From Ophiodon elongatus (lineage: Eukaryota > Chordata > Actinopteri > Perciformes > Hexagrammidae), in the NCBI GenBank assembly GCA_016806645.1, contig JACSYO010002062.1, positions 1,289,501 to 1,353,500 of the forward strand: DNA of 64,000 nucleotides. Direction: 5' to 3'. Of this stretch, positions 13,834-26,012 are shown one piece after another. Each line of letters starts with the position of its first letter. Within the stretch, counting starts at the first letter, position 1. A model generated the notes under the pieces. That model saw only the letters and a list, made by a program, of their open reading frames with translations, did no database searches and was not told the origin of the DNA. The translations under genes and the position numbers were made by a program.

Positions 13834-14164
13834 TTAAAGTAACGCGCAATTACCCCGTAAGCTAAATGACATTACATTACCTCTCTGGTGTGATGTGACC
13901 GATGAAGAAAGCGTAACATCTGGCGAGTTAAAGAGACCACAGTGCTATAAAATGCCAGTGGACATTTGACTAGACACTGCAGAGAATGTGTAAGTAATAA
14001 GTAGTTTGTCTGTCTTCTCCCCATAAGTTCAAAAATCACCCAGCGCAGATTTGAAGGTAAAAGTAGCAGTATGTTGTCGTCCACCGCTTTGCGTGAAGTA
14101 TTTAAAATGTGACATTTCAAAATGTAATAATCTGTATAATAATTCTATAATCTGTTATTCATTT

Positions 14165-14325
14165 TTTCATGCTAAATGACATATCTGTTAAGCACAAGAT
14201 GGAAAAGTGGTGCTTCTTTGTGGAGAAACTGTCGATTAAATCAACTAACTAATTAGTCAACAAAATCGTATTAGTGTTGGTCGACAAAAAATGTATTTGA
14301 TTCGAGGGCAACCCTAATTTAGACT
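14165..14325 (+). repeat. 'tagtcgac'-type interspersed repeat, copy 1
   Basis: Contains 'gcttctttgtggagaaac', repeated gtcgac/attagtcaac-like motifs and 'gagggcaaccctaa'. Related sequence occurs inverted at about 19085-19265 and again near 59935-60165. I recognise it as a common fish repeat, possibly a DNA-transposon remnant. Confidence 0.55.
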
Positions 14326-14932
14326 TTATTGGCATCGTCAACCAGGTCAAGTGCAAAATGAAAAGTTGATCGACTTGGTGTGAATGGGGTTTCCAACAAG
14401 AGTAAATGTACCATTTTAAAAAAAAATGATACTCCATGCCACAGATGATGCTTCAGTTGGAAAAAATTATAATAATCACAGCGGCTTTAAATGAGACATC
14501 TTTAAAAGGACACTTCCATGGGAAAATGCAAACAAAGATGCAAGAACAACACTCCCTGAGTGGTACTTTCAGGTGGTCAGTGAAACACCTGGCCAGTGAC
14601 CTGCTTACGTGTTCTGCTATGGGAACCGATCCTGTGACATTCTCACAGACATATGGCATTAGCAGCAGTCACGCATTCAAGTGTGTGTGTTGACAAGGAA
14701 GCTGCATTTTGTGGAAGAGGTGATGTCTCTGAACCTTGAAGCAGAAAAAAAGATTTAACCTTGCAATATTTTCACGCGAAGCACTCCACCAGTTCATGCC
14801 ATAGACATGTCGTTTTCCTCTGTAGCAATTGTAATAGCATGAAACGTGGAAATAGCTTACATACATTTTTTTTTAAAGTCGGTTGCTTATTCTGAAACGT
14901 TCACCGTTGGTTGTGTCCGATAATGGACGCCG

Positions 14933-14940
14933 TGACGTCA
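14933..14940. promoter_or_regulatory. CRE palindrome (TGACGTCA), distal
   Basis: Perfect CREB/ATF palindrome in the CpG-rich promoter, 571 bp upstream of the start codon. It is known as a cAMP/calcium-responsive site when unmethylated and occupied; occupancy here is inference. Confidence 0.6.
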
Positions 14941-14997
14941 GGGACGGAGCCGCGGTGTTTACGGTGCACTGGCCCTTTAAGACAGCCCCGTGTTTCC

Positions 14998-15002
14998 ATT
15001 GG
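14998..15002 (-). promoter_or_regulatory. Inverted CCAAT box (ATTGG)
   Basis: ATTGG lies between the two CREs, six bases before the proximal one. NF-Y sites in this arrangement are common in CpG-island promoters. The motif is short, so confidence is modest. Confidence 0.4.
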
Positions 15003-15007
15003 CACGC

Positions 15008-15015
15008 TGACGTCA
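15008..15015. promoter_or_regulatory. CRE palindrome (TGACGTCA), proximal
   Basis: Second perfect CREB/ATF palindrome, 75 bp after the first and next to an inverted CCAAT box. Two exact 8-mers this close are unlikely by chance in this small block. Confidence 0.6.
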
Positions 15016-15510
15016 GAGCAGCGGAGGACTCCAACCTATCCTCTCTAGACGGCGAAGGCAATGGTCCTGGCAGAGAGTCCTGCTTTCGGAGGGAGACTTT
15101 TAACGCTGCACTAAACCTAAGGGGGGAAACACTCGCCGCTGGAATGAGCCAGAGCCCTCAGGCACTCGCCGTGGATTTAAACGGGAACTTTTGCGATGGC
15201 TCTGTACGCGAAAAAGTAGCACGCGAAGCCGCACGCTAACCTGCCGCCGCCGCAGCCGCCGCCAACGGTCCGTCTACTGCAAGAGCAACTCCTCGCAGAT
15301 GCACGGCTACTGCTGAAAAATATGCCCCAGCCGAGCCGCCTCAACCCCGGCTTCAGTAGCAGATACCCAGTGTTATAACCACTTTCGCGAGACATTCTCC
15401 GGTTTCTGTTAGCTTCGGGTTTTCCTGTTTTGTTTTGTTTTTCTCCCCCGCTCCTCACCCGTGAAGTCCCCGCTGATCCAGGTCCCCCGACCCACCTGCG
15501 AGAGAGAATT

Positions 15511-15588
15511 ATGGCAGGGAAGCTGACAGCAGCGCAAGGCACAGGAATACTGCTGGTGACAGCCAACGTTGGATCTCTGTTCGAGGAT
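15511..15588 (+). CDS. inpp5a: inpp5a coding exon 1 (residues 1-26)
   Basis: This exon encodes the N-terminus of inositol-1,4,5-trisphosphate 5-phosphatase type I. It begins MAGKL and includes LLVTANVGSLFED (residues 14-26). TANVG matches the first conserved strand of the 5-phosphatase fold, where other family members have TWNVG; Asn19 belongs to that motif. The start ATG is the first in-frame ATG after a TAA at 15376-15378, and has A at -3 and G at +4, a strong Kozak context. The exon ends GAT followed by gtgagt, so the intron is phase 0. The residues just after MAGK differ from mammals, which is the least conserved part of the family. The 5' UTR extends upstream into the CpG island, limit unknown. 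Confidence 0.96.
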
Positions 15589-16209
15589 GTGAGTTGCTCC
15601 ACTGATGAACGCCGTCTGTTAACGCCAGTGTTGTGTTTCTTGCGTCTCATTTCATACCGCCAAAAAAAATAGGTCTTCATGTTGTGCTAAATAACGTCTC
15701 AGCTGGTCACGACTCGCGAGTGTCAAGTCGCGTGCGGTCGCCTCAGCACCTCTATACTCTCTACCGCACGCACACATGGGCCTCGCATCCCATATAGACA
15801 CACGCTAGCTCCTTGTGTCCAGGGTTACGTACTCTTTACACACGCAGTGACGTATTTTCTCTCTCCCATGTCCTCCGCCTGTTCTGTGTGAATGGCGATG
15901 TAAAGATGTGTGCAGCCCGTTACTGCTGCAGTATGGCCACAGTGGGTATTTTCTCTGTGAGCCAATCTGTAACTTGGCAGTTTGATATTTTTTTGCAGAG
16001 AAAATCCCACCTTTTTCTTGGTGTCTGATGTGATTGTGCTTGTGCGCATCACAGCAAGTACCACCAAACTCCCCTAAAGTTTAAAGCAATTATCATTAGA
16101 GAAGTACAAACCCTGTACCACTTTAAATGTGCAACGGACGTTTGTTGATGTTTGTGGTTGCTTGCTTTGTGGTGTTATTACTGTGTCACTAAGTATTTTC
16201 TTCTTTTTT

Positions 16210-16249
<40 letters not shown>
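16210..16249. repeat. (GT)20 microsatellite
   Basis: Perfect GT run in intron 1. Confidence 0.97.
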
Positions 16250-16251
<2 letters not shown>

Positions 16252-16673
16252 ATGTTTTACACCCTCATGTCATTTCTTCTCCCCCCCATTCATGTCAGAG
16301 CTGCCCTGCAGTATTCAGTAGTAGATGGTATCCAATTGATGCCAATTGAGATTGTAAAACTCATCAATGTCCCATTTGCATCATCATGAGAGCAAGCCAC
16401 ATTCAAATATTCGCTCTAGATAAAGCCGCTTTGCTTGGCTGGAGAAAGCCGTGGGTGAAACTAGGTGTGCCGGGCCTCCTAAGGAGTGTTTGCGCAGGTT
16501 GCTGAGTGATTCATGGGCTGTTCCGATGCGTTTGGACTGCTCCGCTGTTTCTGCGTCGAGGCTCCAACTCGGCAACATCGTGCCACCAAACGACGGCGGG
16601 AAGTGGAATCCTTACAGTCCCAGTCACCCCCGAGAAGTTCAAGCACTTTGGGTAACTCTGTGTCGATAGAGAG

Positions 16674-16729
16674 CCCCCCCCCCTCCCCCTCCCCCTCTCT
16701 TCTTCTTCTTCCTCCCTCCCCTCTCACCC
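16674..16729. repeat. Polypyrimidine tract in intron 1
   Basis: A 56-base stretch made only of C and T apart from rare exceptions, with C runs then CTT repeats. It could form triplex DNA or bind PTB-type proteins in the RNA. Confidence 0.85.
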
Positions 16730-18575
16730 TGTGAGGAGCCGATCCCAAACATGAGGTCTCCCTCACTGGAGGAAGCCTATTAATAGCCCGTCTCTCACAC
16801 AAGCAGCACGCTTTTGGTGTCTTGTGAACTTTTGTTTTTGGTCTCCCCACCAGGCTTCTAACAGCCAAAATGCACATTAGAGCATGTTTCCTTCTGCTGG
16901 TCATACATGAGGCGGTCCGCAGTGTGTTGGCGCCCCTCATGATGCGTGCACAAGCTCAATGAAGTCTTTGTGGACCGCTCGTTCCCGCTGTCAGGTCCAC
17001 CGTGGAGACGATTCTATCTGACCCCCGATCCTCCCAAGGCACCATGTGAAAAGCATCAGGCCCTTTTGGAGAGTTCTATTCCCGGGTCACCTCGTAAAGT
17101 TTGATCTCTGGATGGTAAAAAAGAATGCTCTTGGAAACTTTCCTTGACCCACTGCGACTCGCGTTACATGGCCTGCAGGCTCCTGTGTTTACAGCCATTA
17201 TGGATGTAAACAGCCAGTTAACATGCAGCCGCGCACGTGTTTGAACAAGGAGTGCCACTTTGCAAGTATTGATTAATGCCTTAAATGTGCAATATGCTCA
17301 GATTTATTTATTCCACCCTCTCCCTTGTTGATCGAGGGTGTGGGAGAACGAGGCGACTGTGGCCAAATGTTCAAGGATTGATCAATAAGTTTAACCTCGG
17401 CCGACGCTGACTGTGTTATCATCATATGCCGTTATGGCCTCTGGGAGTTTGGACCCTGTGGGTTGCAGCCAGAAGATAGAAGTTGTGAGCGTCAAACAGT
17501 CTTACAGTCTACAGTATACAGTCAGGGAAACAGTCGCCATCTGGGAAAGTAAATGTAGTTTTTTGTGGTTGTTTGGGGTTAAAGAAAGACTATCGACTTT
17601 GAAAGCGGAAATGGCACAAAAATATTTCTGCATACTTAAAAAACACCCTTTTCATAAAATAATAAAGAAATGGTAAATAATAAATACGCAGAACGTTTTT
17701 TATTTTTATTGTTTTGAAAAAAAGTATTGCAGAAATCCTGTCCTATTGATTTGTTTGTGCCCTATCCAAAGTTTCAGCAAATATAACTTCAGCATTTGTT
17801 ATTTGAGGATTATAACAAGCTCCCTCTGGATATAGAGCTCAGTAGCTAAAGTTGATATCGCTAAGTTTATGCATCAAACGTACAGTGTCTTAGTTTTAAG
17901 GCGGGTTTATAAAGTGCCTCACAGCTCCGTGTCGGTAAGCCGTAGGTGTGCTGAAGGCAACTGGACTCCCCCAACTCTGCTTCAATTAAGTCTCCCAGTA
18001 ATTCTGTTCCAGTTAAATGTCCGCTTGTAATCCTATTCGTCTGGGTCTTTCTCCGACACTGTTACTTATTCATATGGAAAATAATCTCTAATCCGTTGCG
18101 CCGGTTTTGAAATGCACTCACGTGGCCTGTGCACGGTGATCAAAACTCATTGTGTCGTTGAGCCAAGTAGAATTGTCTTCGACTCCAGGTATCGTTTGGG
18201 GAAAAAAAACATCTAAAGCAAAACGCAAACTGTCGTCCTCCTCCGAATCTCATTATGACGGCGAACCCCGTGTTTTAAACCGGCCGTCCTTTGCTCCTGA
18301 TTTATGTTGAGCAAAGACTGTTTCATGCTGACCTTGTGCTGAAACATTTACGACAAAACTGCGACAACGGCGTGGGACGATGAAGCTTGAACATACATGC
18401 GCTATACGTTAAGGCGTCCCAAGCCGTAGGATGTTTACTCCCCAGCCTTGGGCTCGTTACTCGTTTACCATCCTGAAGACACGGTGGGAAATGCCCTGCG
18501 GGATTCCCGCGGGTCCCGCAGGATTCCTGATGCGAAGTCGGCTTGTGGTACACAGTCCACCGTAGATGAAGCCAA

Positions 18576-19049
18576 TTAAAGGGGGCATTTCATGCTCATT
18601 TCCAGGTTCATATTTAAGTTGTGGGTTTCTCCTGGAAGATGTTTACATGCTTTAATGTTCAAAGAAACCTATATATTTTTCTCCTTCTGTCTGTCTGATG
18701 GCACCTGTATTCACCCTACGTCTGAAACGCTGCGTTTAAGTGTGGAATTGCGTTGCCAGGCAACAGCTTGGGTTCCTCTTTATTTCCTGTCAGCTGATAT
18801 CATTCACATGCACTGGAAAGTGGACATATTTAGAATGCGTACATTTAAGACTGTGAAGTGATCTATATATATATGTATGCATATATAAATATATTTTATG
18901 TAGTTGTGACATCACAACCATACGGAAACCTGACGGCTCTTTTAAAGGCACAGTTACTGAATAAGAGCTGTGTGTACATTTCTCCATGGGCTGAGCGTTT
19001 TGATACTTAAGTCATGAAAATCTCACTATTTACAATATGGGACCTTTAA
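18576..19049 (+). mobile_element. TTAA-bounded MITE, about 474 bp
   Basis: The element starts TTAAAGGGGGC and ends GGGACCTTTAA, so the ends are short inverted repeats bounded by TTAA. Inside are 'catgctcatttccaggttca' and 'ctgtgtgtacatttctccat', which I know from a very abundant teleost repeat. TTAA target sites are characteristic of piggyBac-type insertion, so a non-autonomous piggyBac-like MITE is likely. No transposase is encoded. Confidence 0.7.
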
Positions 19050-19084
19050 TGATTTTGAACTGTAAACAACCTGCTCACGGCCAT

Positions 19085-19265
19085 CACAAGAAAAAAGGCT
19101 AAAAGAGAGTTTGTCTCTCTACCAAAGACATTTTTACTTGACTAACACTCATACCATTTTGTCGACTAAGCATTGAGTCGATTCAATCGACAGATCTGTA
19201 AAACTGCGTTTCTCCACAAAGAATCGCACAGAAGCATCACTTTAAATTTAGTGTTTGCTTGAGAT
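19085..19265 (-). repeat. 'tagtcgac'-type repeat, copy 2, inverted
   Basis: Motifs 'gtcgactaagcattgagtcg' and 'gtttctccacaaagaatcgc' are the reverse complement of motifs in the copy near 14.2 kb. Confidence 0.5.
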
Positions 19266-20159
19266 GCGCTCGCAAGTTTCTTGGAAAAAAGTAATTCAGC
19301 ATTGGAAAAAAAAAAGCATAAACACCGACACTATATCACCAACCTAAAGAACCGACGTAGTTGACGATGGAGTGGGAATGCTCGCGCTCAGAGAGCTCTG
19401 GAGTGCTTCTGGTCGTTGGTTTGTTTTAACAGGTGGACGCCGCGCTGGCTGGACAAAGCAAGTGACGGCACCGCGACGCCTGAGCTGCAGGTTTTTGTCC
19501 TCGAAGAGGACGGAGGTGTAGTTCGTGACGTGCGAGGGCAGTCTGCCGTATCGACAAACCAGCTACAGGCTTTGTTTTGATTGTTGGAGTTTGTGCTTGA
19601 GAAAATCTTTGTAACAAAACGCTCGAGTGCTAAATGCCAGCCGCCGCCTACAACCCATGTACCTGCAGTGGACATGCATCGTGCTCCGCTTGATAAGTTG
19701 CAGGGACTCCAATGCAGTTGATTTTAAGGTCTTCCACCACCCAAAACCTCCATCCCTTGGAAGTCCTTGCTAGTTGTGTTTACAGCAGGCTTTGGTTTGC
19801 TTGCGTTTGTGCCGTCTAAACCTAAATAAACCAGACAAAAATATAACAAAGTCAGCTTTTTTTCCACTGGGGAAAACCCAGAGAAAACAAACTGTAGGTG
19901 TGACTCGAGTGTCCTCGTCCACTGTGTGATCTCTGATGGGTAACTAAATCTGGCTCGCCGACGAAAATCCCATCATGACTCTCGGAGACTTTCCTGGATT
20001 AACCCGAATTATTCAAGTCGGATGCCGCACCTCCGAGCGGCTCCTCGCTGTTGCTCCCATCCTCCCAACGATGGCTTTCCACATCCTCCTGCAATCAGAG
20101 CGATTGTGTTGAACGCCGTCCGACGTGGTCTTCATTTGATTACGACCACTCTGTTGTTG

Positions 20160-20164
<5 letters not shown>

Positions 20165-20190
<26 letters not shown>
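20165..20190. repeat. (AC)13 microsatellite
   Basis: Perfect AC run. Confidence 0.95.
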
Positions 20191-20407
20191 CTCTTGTTGT
20201 GCAGTAGGTTGCTGTGAATAGCCCCCCTCTTGGGGGGGGGGTTCGGCCTTCAAACTTCCTTTTCATCAAGTGTCTCCTGTCCTCTGACAGCTCCATTAGC
20301 TCGGGCTATCGCAGCCCCAGACCCCTCTGAGCCGCCATATCTCCACCACCCACCACCCGCCGTGGAAGCGTCGTCCTCACACCCTGAAGTGTGGTTCGAG
20401 CGGTCTC

Positions 20408-20437
20408 TGTCATTAGCTGACGTGTCATTAGCTGACG
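20408..20437. repeat. 15-bp perfect tandem duplication
   Basis: tgtcattagctgacg occurs twice head to tail. Each unit carries a TGACG half-CRE. Confidence 0.95.
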
Positions 20438-22482
20438 AAGCGGTGCGGTTCCACATCGGCTCTCCTTGTAAACATGAGAAGATGTTACTGCGGCCGGCAG
20501 ACAAACTATATTTAGCTTTCAGTCACATGGCTGGTGGCAGTGAATTCCCTAACTGAATAATGTAATTGAGCATTCGGGGCGTGTGTATTTATAGCGTTGG
20601 CAGTCGCGGTGTAAATATGTGACGCCGGACACGATGCTGCGGCGAGGATGAAATGCCGGACGCAAGCGACGTAAAAATGGCTTTGTTCTTCTTTATCAAG
20701 TCTTTACTGAGCTCTCTGTGTTTTCTCCACTTTCTTTTCCTTTGTTTTGGCTCAAGTTTTATGAGGAGAAGTTTAAGACCGCGACTAAATACTTCATCTG
20801 ACAGCTTGATTTTTGTGTCTCTTCCCCTGCCAAAAGTCCGCTCAAGTCCGTCGCTGCAGGAGTGGAAAGGTTTATGAAAGAAAGATCAGATGATGCTATT
20901 TTGGTTTTCTCCCCCTCCCCCTCTCTGCCCTCTTCCATCCTGTCATAACACAGAATTAGAATTTCAGAAAGGGAAACAAAAGTTGCTGGAAAAGAGCTGA
21001 GAGAGTTCCCACCAGCAGGGAACGAAAAGTCAGAAGTACAACATATTCGTCCTCGTTATGTAGCACGCTACACTGGCGGTTATACATCTAATAATTCATT
21101 AATGAGTTATGTTTAACAGTATTTGATGAGTATTGACGGTTTAAAATTACACTTTTGTCTTAATTAAGTTTTGATTCATAGGAAAATTGCTGAGTATTTG
21201 TATCCAAACGTGTATTTCCATTTGGTAGGGGCCACACATTCTTTGTTATTCCCTCAATATACAGTTAGTAGTAGGCCGGTGTGCGCGGGATGTCCCTCGT
21301 CGTGCCGGTTCTCCCCGACCAATCCGTGGGCTGCAGTGTTTTAACTCCACCTTCCAGTATTGGCTCAGCTCACTTGGAACCTCGACCGAGGTGTCACCCA
21401 AAAAAGTGTTACGCTAATGGTTAAAACCAAAAACGAGTGAGTGGAAGTGCGTCACAGATGTATGACGGGTTGACGAGCAGTAGCAAAATGCTGTCATCTC
21501 AAAACGACACCTCTGAGGGGATAACAGTGTAATGATCGTTGCAGTCTGTCAGTCCACACAATAAACAGCCGAGTGCAGATTTTGCATAGCGTGGGGTTTT
21601 GAGGACATGAGCCCCAGGTGTCTGCGTCACTCAGTGCTTCTTTCTCCTCACACAGCCACGTTGATGGAATGCTTGCTTGTTCCAGCCTGTCGCCAAGACG
21701 GCCGCACAAGTTGGCTCTCTACGAAAATGTCACGGCAAAATTATGAGGTCACATAAAGGGGTAGCGGCTCACTGTGATGTCACCGTCGTTTTGCAGCGGT
21801 CATCTCGGTCCTTTTTTTTTTTTTTTTTCGCATTCATCTGAATTAATTTGGGGGAGACCGCAAGATTAATGCCGTGGAGCGACGGTTATGGGGACATTTA
21901 ATAATGCCAAATGCATTAATTTCAATAGCACTGCTGCGATCTGTGGATTCGCTGGCAGCGGCGCACATTTCATTTCGGTAACTTTGACCAATAGCAAGCT
22001 GCCCAGATATTGCAGACCTTTAAGGGAACTGGGGAGTTTAAACTGCTTCTCAAATGACGAACAGCCTCACACCGCGTGTTTTATCAGAGCAAACGTTTGA
22101 GTTTTTCCTCCAGTTCGTCCCCTAAACTTAAAGCATCCGACACATGACAACGTATAACTGACGGCAGAACAGTATCCTCGTACCTCCTGTTTGCATGTGT
22201 CTTCTGTTTCTTTGGTACATCTGCTGTTTTTTGTTGTTGTTCTGAGCCGTATCTCCCAGGTACTGAGTCAGGTCGCCCTGCCCCAGAACAGAAGAGTCTG
22301 AGCAGAGGTGTGGACCTGATCATGTTGCTGATGGGCAATCTCCCTCAGAGTTTATAGTGGGGGTCTCTCGGGGAGATGACACACTCATAGTGTGAATCCG
22401 GAGGGGGACTGGGTAACACATAACGCGAGACAGGGAGTTTACAGACAAGGCCAACTTTTCCCAGAGTTCGTCGACCCCGCTC

Positions 22483-22500
22483 TCTGTCTGTCTGTCTGTC

Positions 22501-22594
<94 letters not shown>
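22483..22594. repeat. Compound (CTGT)n(GT)n microsatellite
   Basis: About six TCTG units pass directly into a perfect TG run of about 45 units. Confidence 0.97.
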
Positions 22595-22595
<1 letters not shown>

Positions 22596-23392
22596 TAGCA
22601 GCAGCAGCGCGGGACAATGAGTAGCCAGGCCCCGTTGGGCCCAGATAAGGAACTGGGATAAGGGTGGGAGTGTTTCTATGAGGAGCAGGCCAACCCTGGG
22701 TTCACTCCAAGAGAGCCATAATCATCCAGGATGGGAAAATCCAGAGGGGGGACACCCATCCCCACCGATAAGGCCAAGGACTCATTCATGAGATTCCCCG
22801 AGGGAACAACAGTGGGGGAGGGTGGGGGGTTCCAGTCCCCATGAGAATTGACATACAGTAGCACAATGGAAGTGATGCGACGGAGGCATCAAGTCATTGT
22901 GTTGCAGTCATGTTCCACAGGTTGTTGATTTTAATTTGTTATCCGAGACATTTCTTTTTGGATCTTTTCTTTCAGTGCATGAGGTAGTAATCACCTCCAG
23001 CCATTGCTGCATTAGCCGTAGTAATTAACAAGGCTCATTAAAGTCAGACGTTTAACAGCTCTGAAGTAGTTATTAAGTGTGTTATTTGATTGCGATACAA
23101 ATGTAGCGCGGCATATCACAAAGTAACATGTTTAATATGGAAGTAAATGTGTCAGCTATAACTAGGTTATTCTGACCCATTTACATGTATCATAAAAAAA
23201 ACAGGTTACTTGGGTAACCGGGTTAAAAACAGCACGCTCTGTGCCAATTAGGTGACAGATGTAACCACGGTGCTGCGACTATAGAGGTTAGATAGAGGGG
23301 GAGGGGGCATGAGGCCGCCAGAAATGTTGGTTGAGAAGAGTACCTGACAATAAAGGGCTTACGATTAAATATATTGCGACGCTGTCAGCGAG

Positions 23393-23393
23393 G

Positions 23394-23484
<91 letters not shown>

Positions 23485-23512
23485 GATATCTCTATCTCTA
23501 TCTCTCTCTCTC
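23393..23512. repeat. Compound (CT)n(TCTA)n(CT)n microsatellite
   Basis: A CT run leads into about 19 TCTA/TATC tetranucleotide units, then degenerate TCTA/CT. Confidence 0.97.
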
Positions 23513-24012
23513 CATAGACTGTATATAAGAAGTGGACATAGTCAACGTGACGTCACCCGTTGGTTGTGGACTGCCATTTTGAAGCCCTGAGTCTAGAGAT
23601 TTGGCTGTTGCCATCTTGACTTTTTTTGCAACCAGTGAACTGAAGTGACCATATCTGGATGGGGTTGGAGTGACTTAGAGTCGCCGTATACGTCTCTGGT
23701 AGACATAGCGACCTGTCAATCACAAGGTAGCCCCGCCCTAAAGCATACCTTGCTTTATGGTCTATTGGACTCTAAATGGACTATAATTTACTAAATGAAC
23801 ATCATGCTGTATTGAAGAAGACTTGAAACTAGAGATCTAGACCATAAACTCAAGTTCACAATGTTTACTGAGGGAATAAATGAAGACAGAAGTAGGGTCA
23901 TTTTCTCATAGACCTCTATACAATCAGACTTCTTTTTGCAACCAGAGGAGTCGCCCCCTGCTGGCCAGTAGAGATAATTCAACTTTAAGGCACTTCAGCA
24001 TTGACATCATTT
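23513..24012 (+). repeat. 'catagactgtatata' teleost repeat, copy 1
   Basis: The block starts catagactgtatata, passes through cctgtcaatcacaaggtagc and 'catcatgctgtattgaagaa', and ends near 'gccccctgctggccagtag'. It aligns with 25283-25691 in the same orientation. I recognise it as an abundant percomorph interspersed repeat. It carries a TGACGTCA at 23548-23555. Confidence 0.7.
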
Positions 24013-24432
24013 TACAGAACCAGAAGTAGCCGCCGGGTGCTTTCACACCTTTTAGTTGGGTTCATTTAGATTTTTTTTTTTGTTCTGGTTCGGCTCCTAC
24101 TCACACCGACTTTTTACTAACAAACCAAGAGGCGTCATGTCAGGTGAAGTCATACAGACTGGTGTACGGGGAGCTCGTTGATCAGAACCATCAGAAGCCA
24201 CGCGGGGAAATCGAATTCCGGTGACTGGCAGAAGTTTATGAAGCACTTTCATGCGTCTGCTGTGCATATTTATGTTCTTTGATCAATAAGTGATTGTAAG
24301 CATTATTAGACTGCAAATCGACCGCATGTTGTGATGAATAATGCTAGAGACAGGGCTACAAGCTACAGAGATATTGTAATGTCCTTCTGCTGTCAAGCTA
24401 GTGTTGGCCTTGAGTTTACACCGTCGCTTTGC

Positions 24433-24472
24433 AGTATCATCACAGTATCGCATCACAATATCGCATCACAGT
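24433..24472. repeat. Short tandem repeat of tatcgcatcaca-like units
   Basis: Three imperfect units of 13-14 bp. Confidence 0.7.
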
Positions 24473-24818
24473 GGCCAGTTGTTTTCACCTCCTCTGTGAG
24501 CCGTTTGATATCCGTTGTTCCTCATGGCCTTTTTAGCTTCTGTTTACACAACGATGTGGTCGGACATTTTGCCGCTTTTTGCGTTCTTCTCATGTCAAAC
24601 TCCCTGGTTTGGGGCTGACCAAATGTGGGTTTCGTTACGTCGAGGATGCTCTGAACCAGAGCCACGAACCTCTCTCTAAGAACAACTTTGTGGTCTGGGT
24701 TTGGATCGAGTTTTTATGCTTTTATGTCAGGCAAGTATTTATACCTGGAATCCTGAGCACAGTTTATGTGCAGCGCTGAAGCTTGCGTCAGCGCTGTTTA
24801 TCAGAGGAATTTGGCTCA

Positions 24819-24919
<101 letters not shown>

Positions 24920-25282
24920 TAGCAACAGCAGGCTTCCTCGCCACTCGTGTTTTCTATCTGTGATCCACTTCACTTCCGTGCGATCTGTCGTGGTGATGCC
25001 AGTTTTACACCTTTTGTGATTTGTGATGCGTGTTCCTTTCCCTCCATCCTGCTGTGTTTTCTCCTGGAATCTGATGAGGAGACACGCAGAAAAATGCTTT
25101 TTAAAAAAAAAAAAAAAAGAACTCTAAGGAAGCCAATCTTGTTGAGTAAAAGCTGTCCCGTCTTTGTTTGTTTGTCCATCCACCCCGACCTCGTCCCTAC
25201 GCGTAATTTCTTGCTCTTTAAACTAAGTCACCTGACTTTTTAGAGGCAGCCCTGCACGTCTCACAATTACGTGGGTTATATA

Positions 25283-25691
25283 CATAGACTGTGTATAGGA
25301 AGTCGAAGTAGACAGCATGGCGTCACCCATTGGTTTGTGGACTGTTCTTTTGAAGCATCAAGTTTGACATTTTGGCCATCGCCATCTTGTTTTTTGTGAC
25401 ACGAGAGGGTGGTGCTAATTAAGACATTTTTAGGCCACCAAAGAGCTTACAATGAACTTTCATGGACAGCTCCCAGACCGGACAACGCCATGGTAGTGAC
25501 CTGTCAATCACAAGGTAGCCCCGCCCTAAAACATACTCTGCTTTATGGTCCATTTGACTCTAAATGGGACCATAATTTACTAAATAAACATCATGCTGTA
25601 TTGAAAAAGACTTGAAACTAGAGATTGAGACCATAAACTCATGTTTACAATGTTTATTGAGGTAATAAATTAAGTGAGAAGTAGGGTCATT
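25283..25691 (+). repeat. 'catagactgtatata' teleost repeat, copy 2
   Basis: Shares the start, the cctgtcaatcacaaggtagc core and the gagaagtagggtcatt end with the copy at 23513-24012. The middle differs and the tail after the shared end is missing. Confidence 0.7.
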
Positions 25692-25829
25692 GCCGAGAAG
25701 TTGCCGCCTGGTTATATCCAAATTATAGTGCATTACTTTTGAACAGTGAATAACAGCCTGTCCACAAACATAAAAAATCAAACAAACAAGATATAGCATG
25801 TACATCAGTAATCTTTAATGATGCTTTGT

Positions 25830-26012
25830 TGGACAGGGCTCCGCTAGCTGTCCCCCTCGGCTTCCAGGCTTTATGCTAAGCTAAGCTAACCAGCTACCGA
25901 CTGTAGTTTTATATAGTCTTCAGGCACGAGAGTGGTGTCAATCCTCTCATCTAACTCGAGGCAAGAAAGCAACCAAACGTGTTTCCCTGAAATGTCGCAC
26001 TATTGTTTTAAG
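25830..26012 (+). repeat. 'gctaagctaa' repeat, copy 2 (right half)
   Basis: Contains 'cttccaggctttatgctaag', ctaagctaacc and 'ctcatctaactcgaggcaag', matching the right part of the copy at 10808-11318. The left half is missing. Confidence 0.65.

Larger units (their letters stand above)
1..14880. other. Intergenic region upstream of inpp5a
   Basis: No coding exon was recognised on either strand. Open frames here are short, lack family motifs and often come from microsatellites or dispersed repeats. Contents: CA microsatellites, a G-rich run near 690, a degenerate tRNA-like SINE near 1300, an intact-looking SINE at 7577-7866 inside an older repeat, a foldback repeat at about 10.8-11.3 kb, and a 'tagtcgac' repeat near 14.2 kb. 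Stretches at about 3.3-7.1 kb and 12.6-13.8 kb show nothing I can name. The neighbouring upstream gene is not reached. Confidence 0.7.
14920..15620 (+). promoter_or_regulatory. CpG-rich promoter and 5' UTR of inpp5a
   Basis: CpG density rises sharply here compared with the AT-rich flanks. The block has GCC-rich runs near 15242-15265, two perfect CRE palindromes, an inverted CCAAT box and no TATA box at a useful position. It ends over coding exon 1. This fits a TATA-less CpG-island promoter. The transcription start cannot be placed from sequence alone. Several out-of-frame ATGs lie between 15060 and 15325 and would be upstream ORFs if transcribed. Confidence 0.65.

Noticed and set aside
15177..15680. 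167-codon minus-strand open frame over inpp5a exon 1
   Set aside because: It lies in CpG-rich DNA where stop codons are rare, overlaps a real exon on the other strand and has no recognisable domain.
16479..16940. 153-codon minus-strand frame
   Set aside because: It runs through a polypyrimidine tract and has no family motif.
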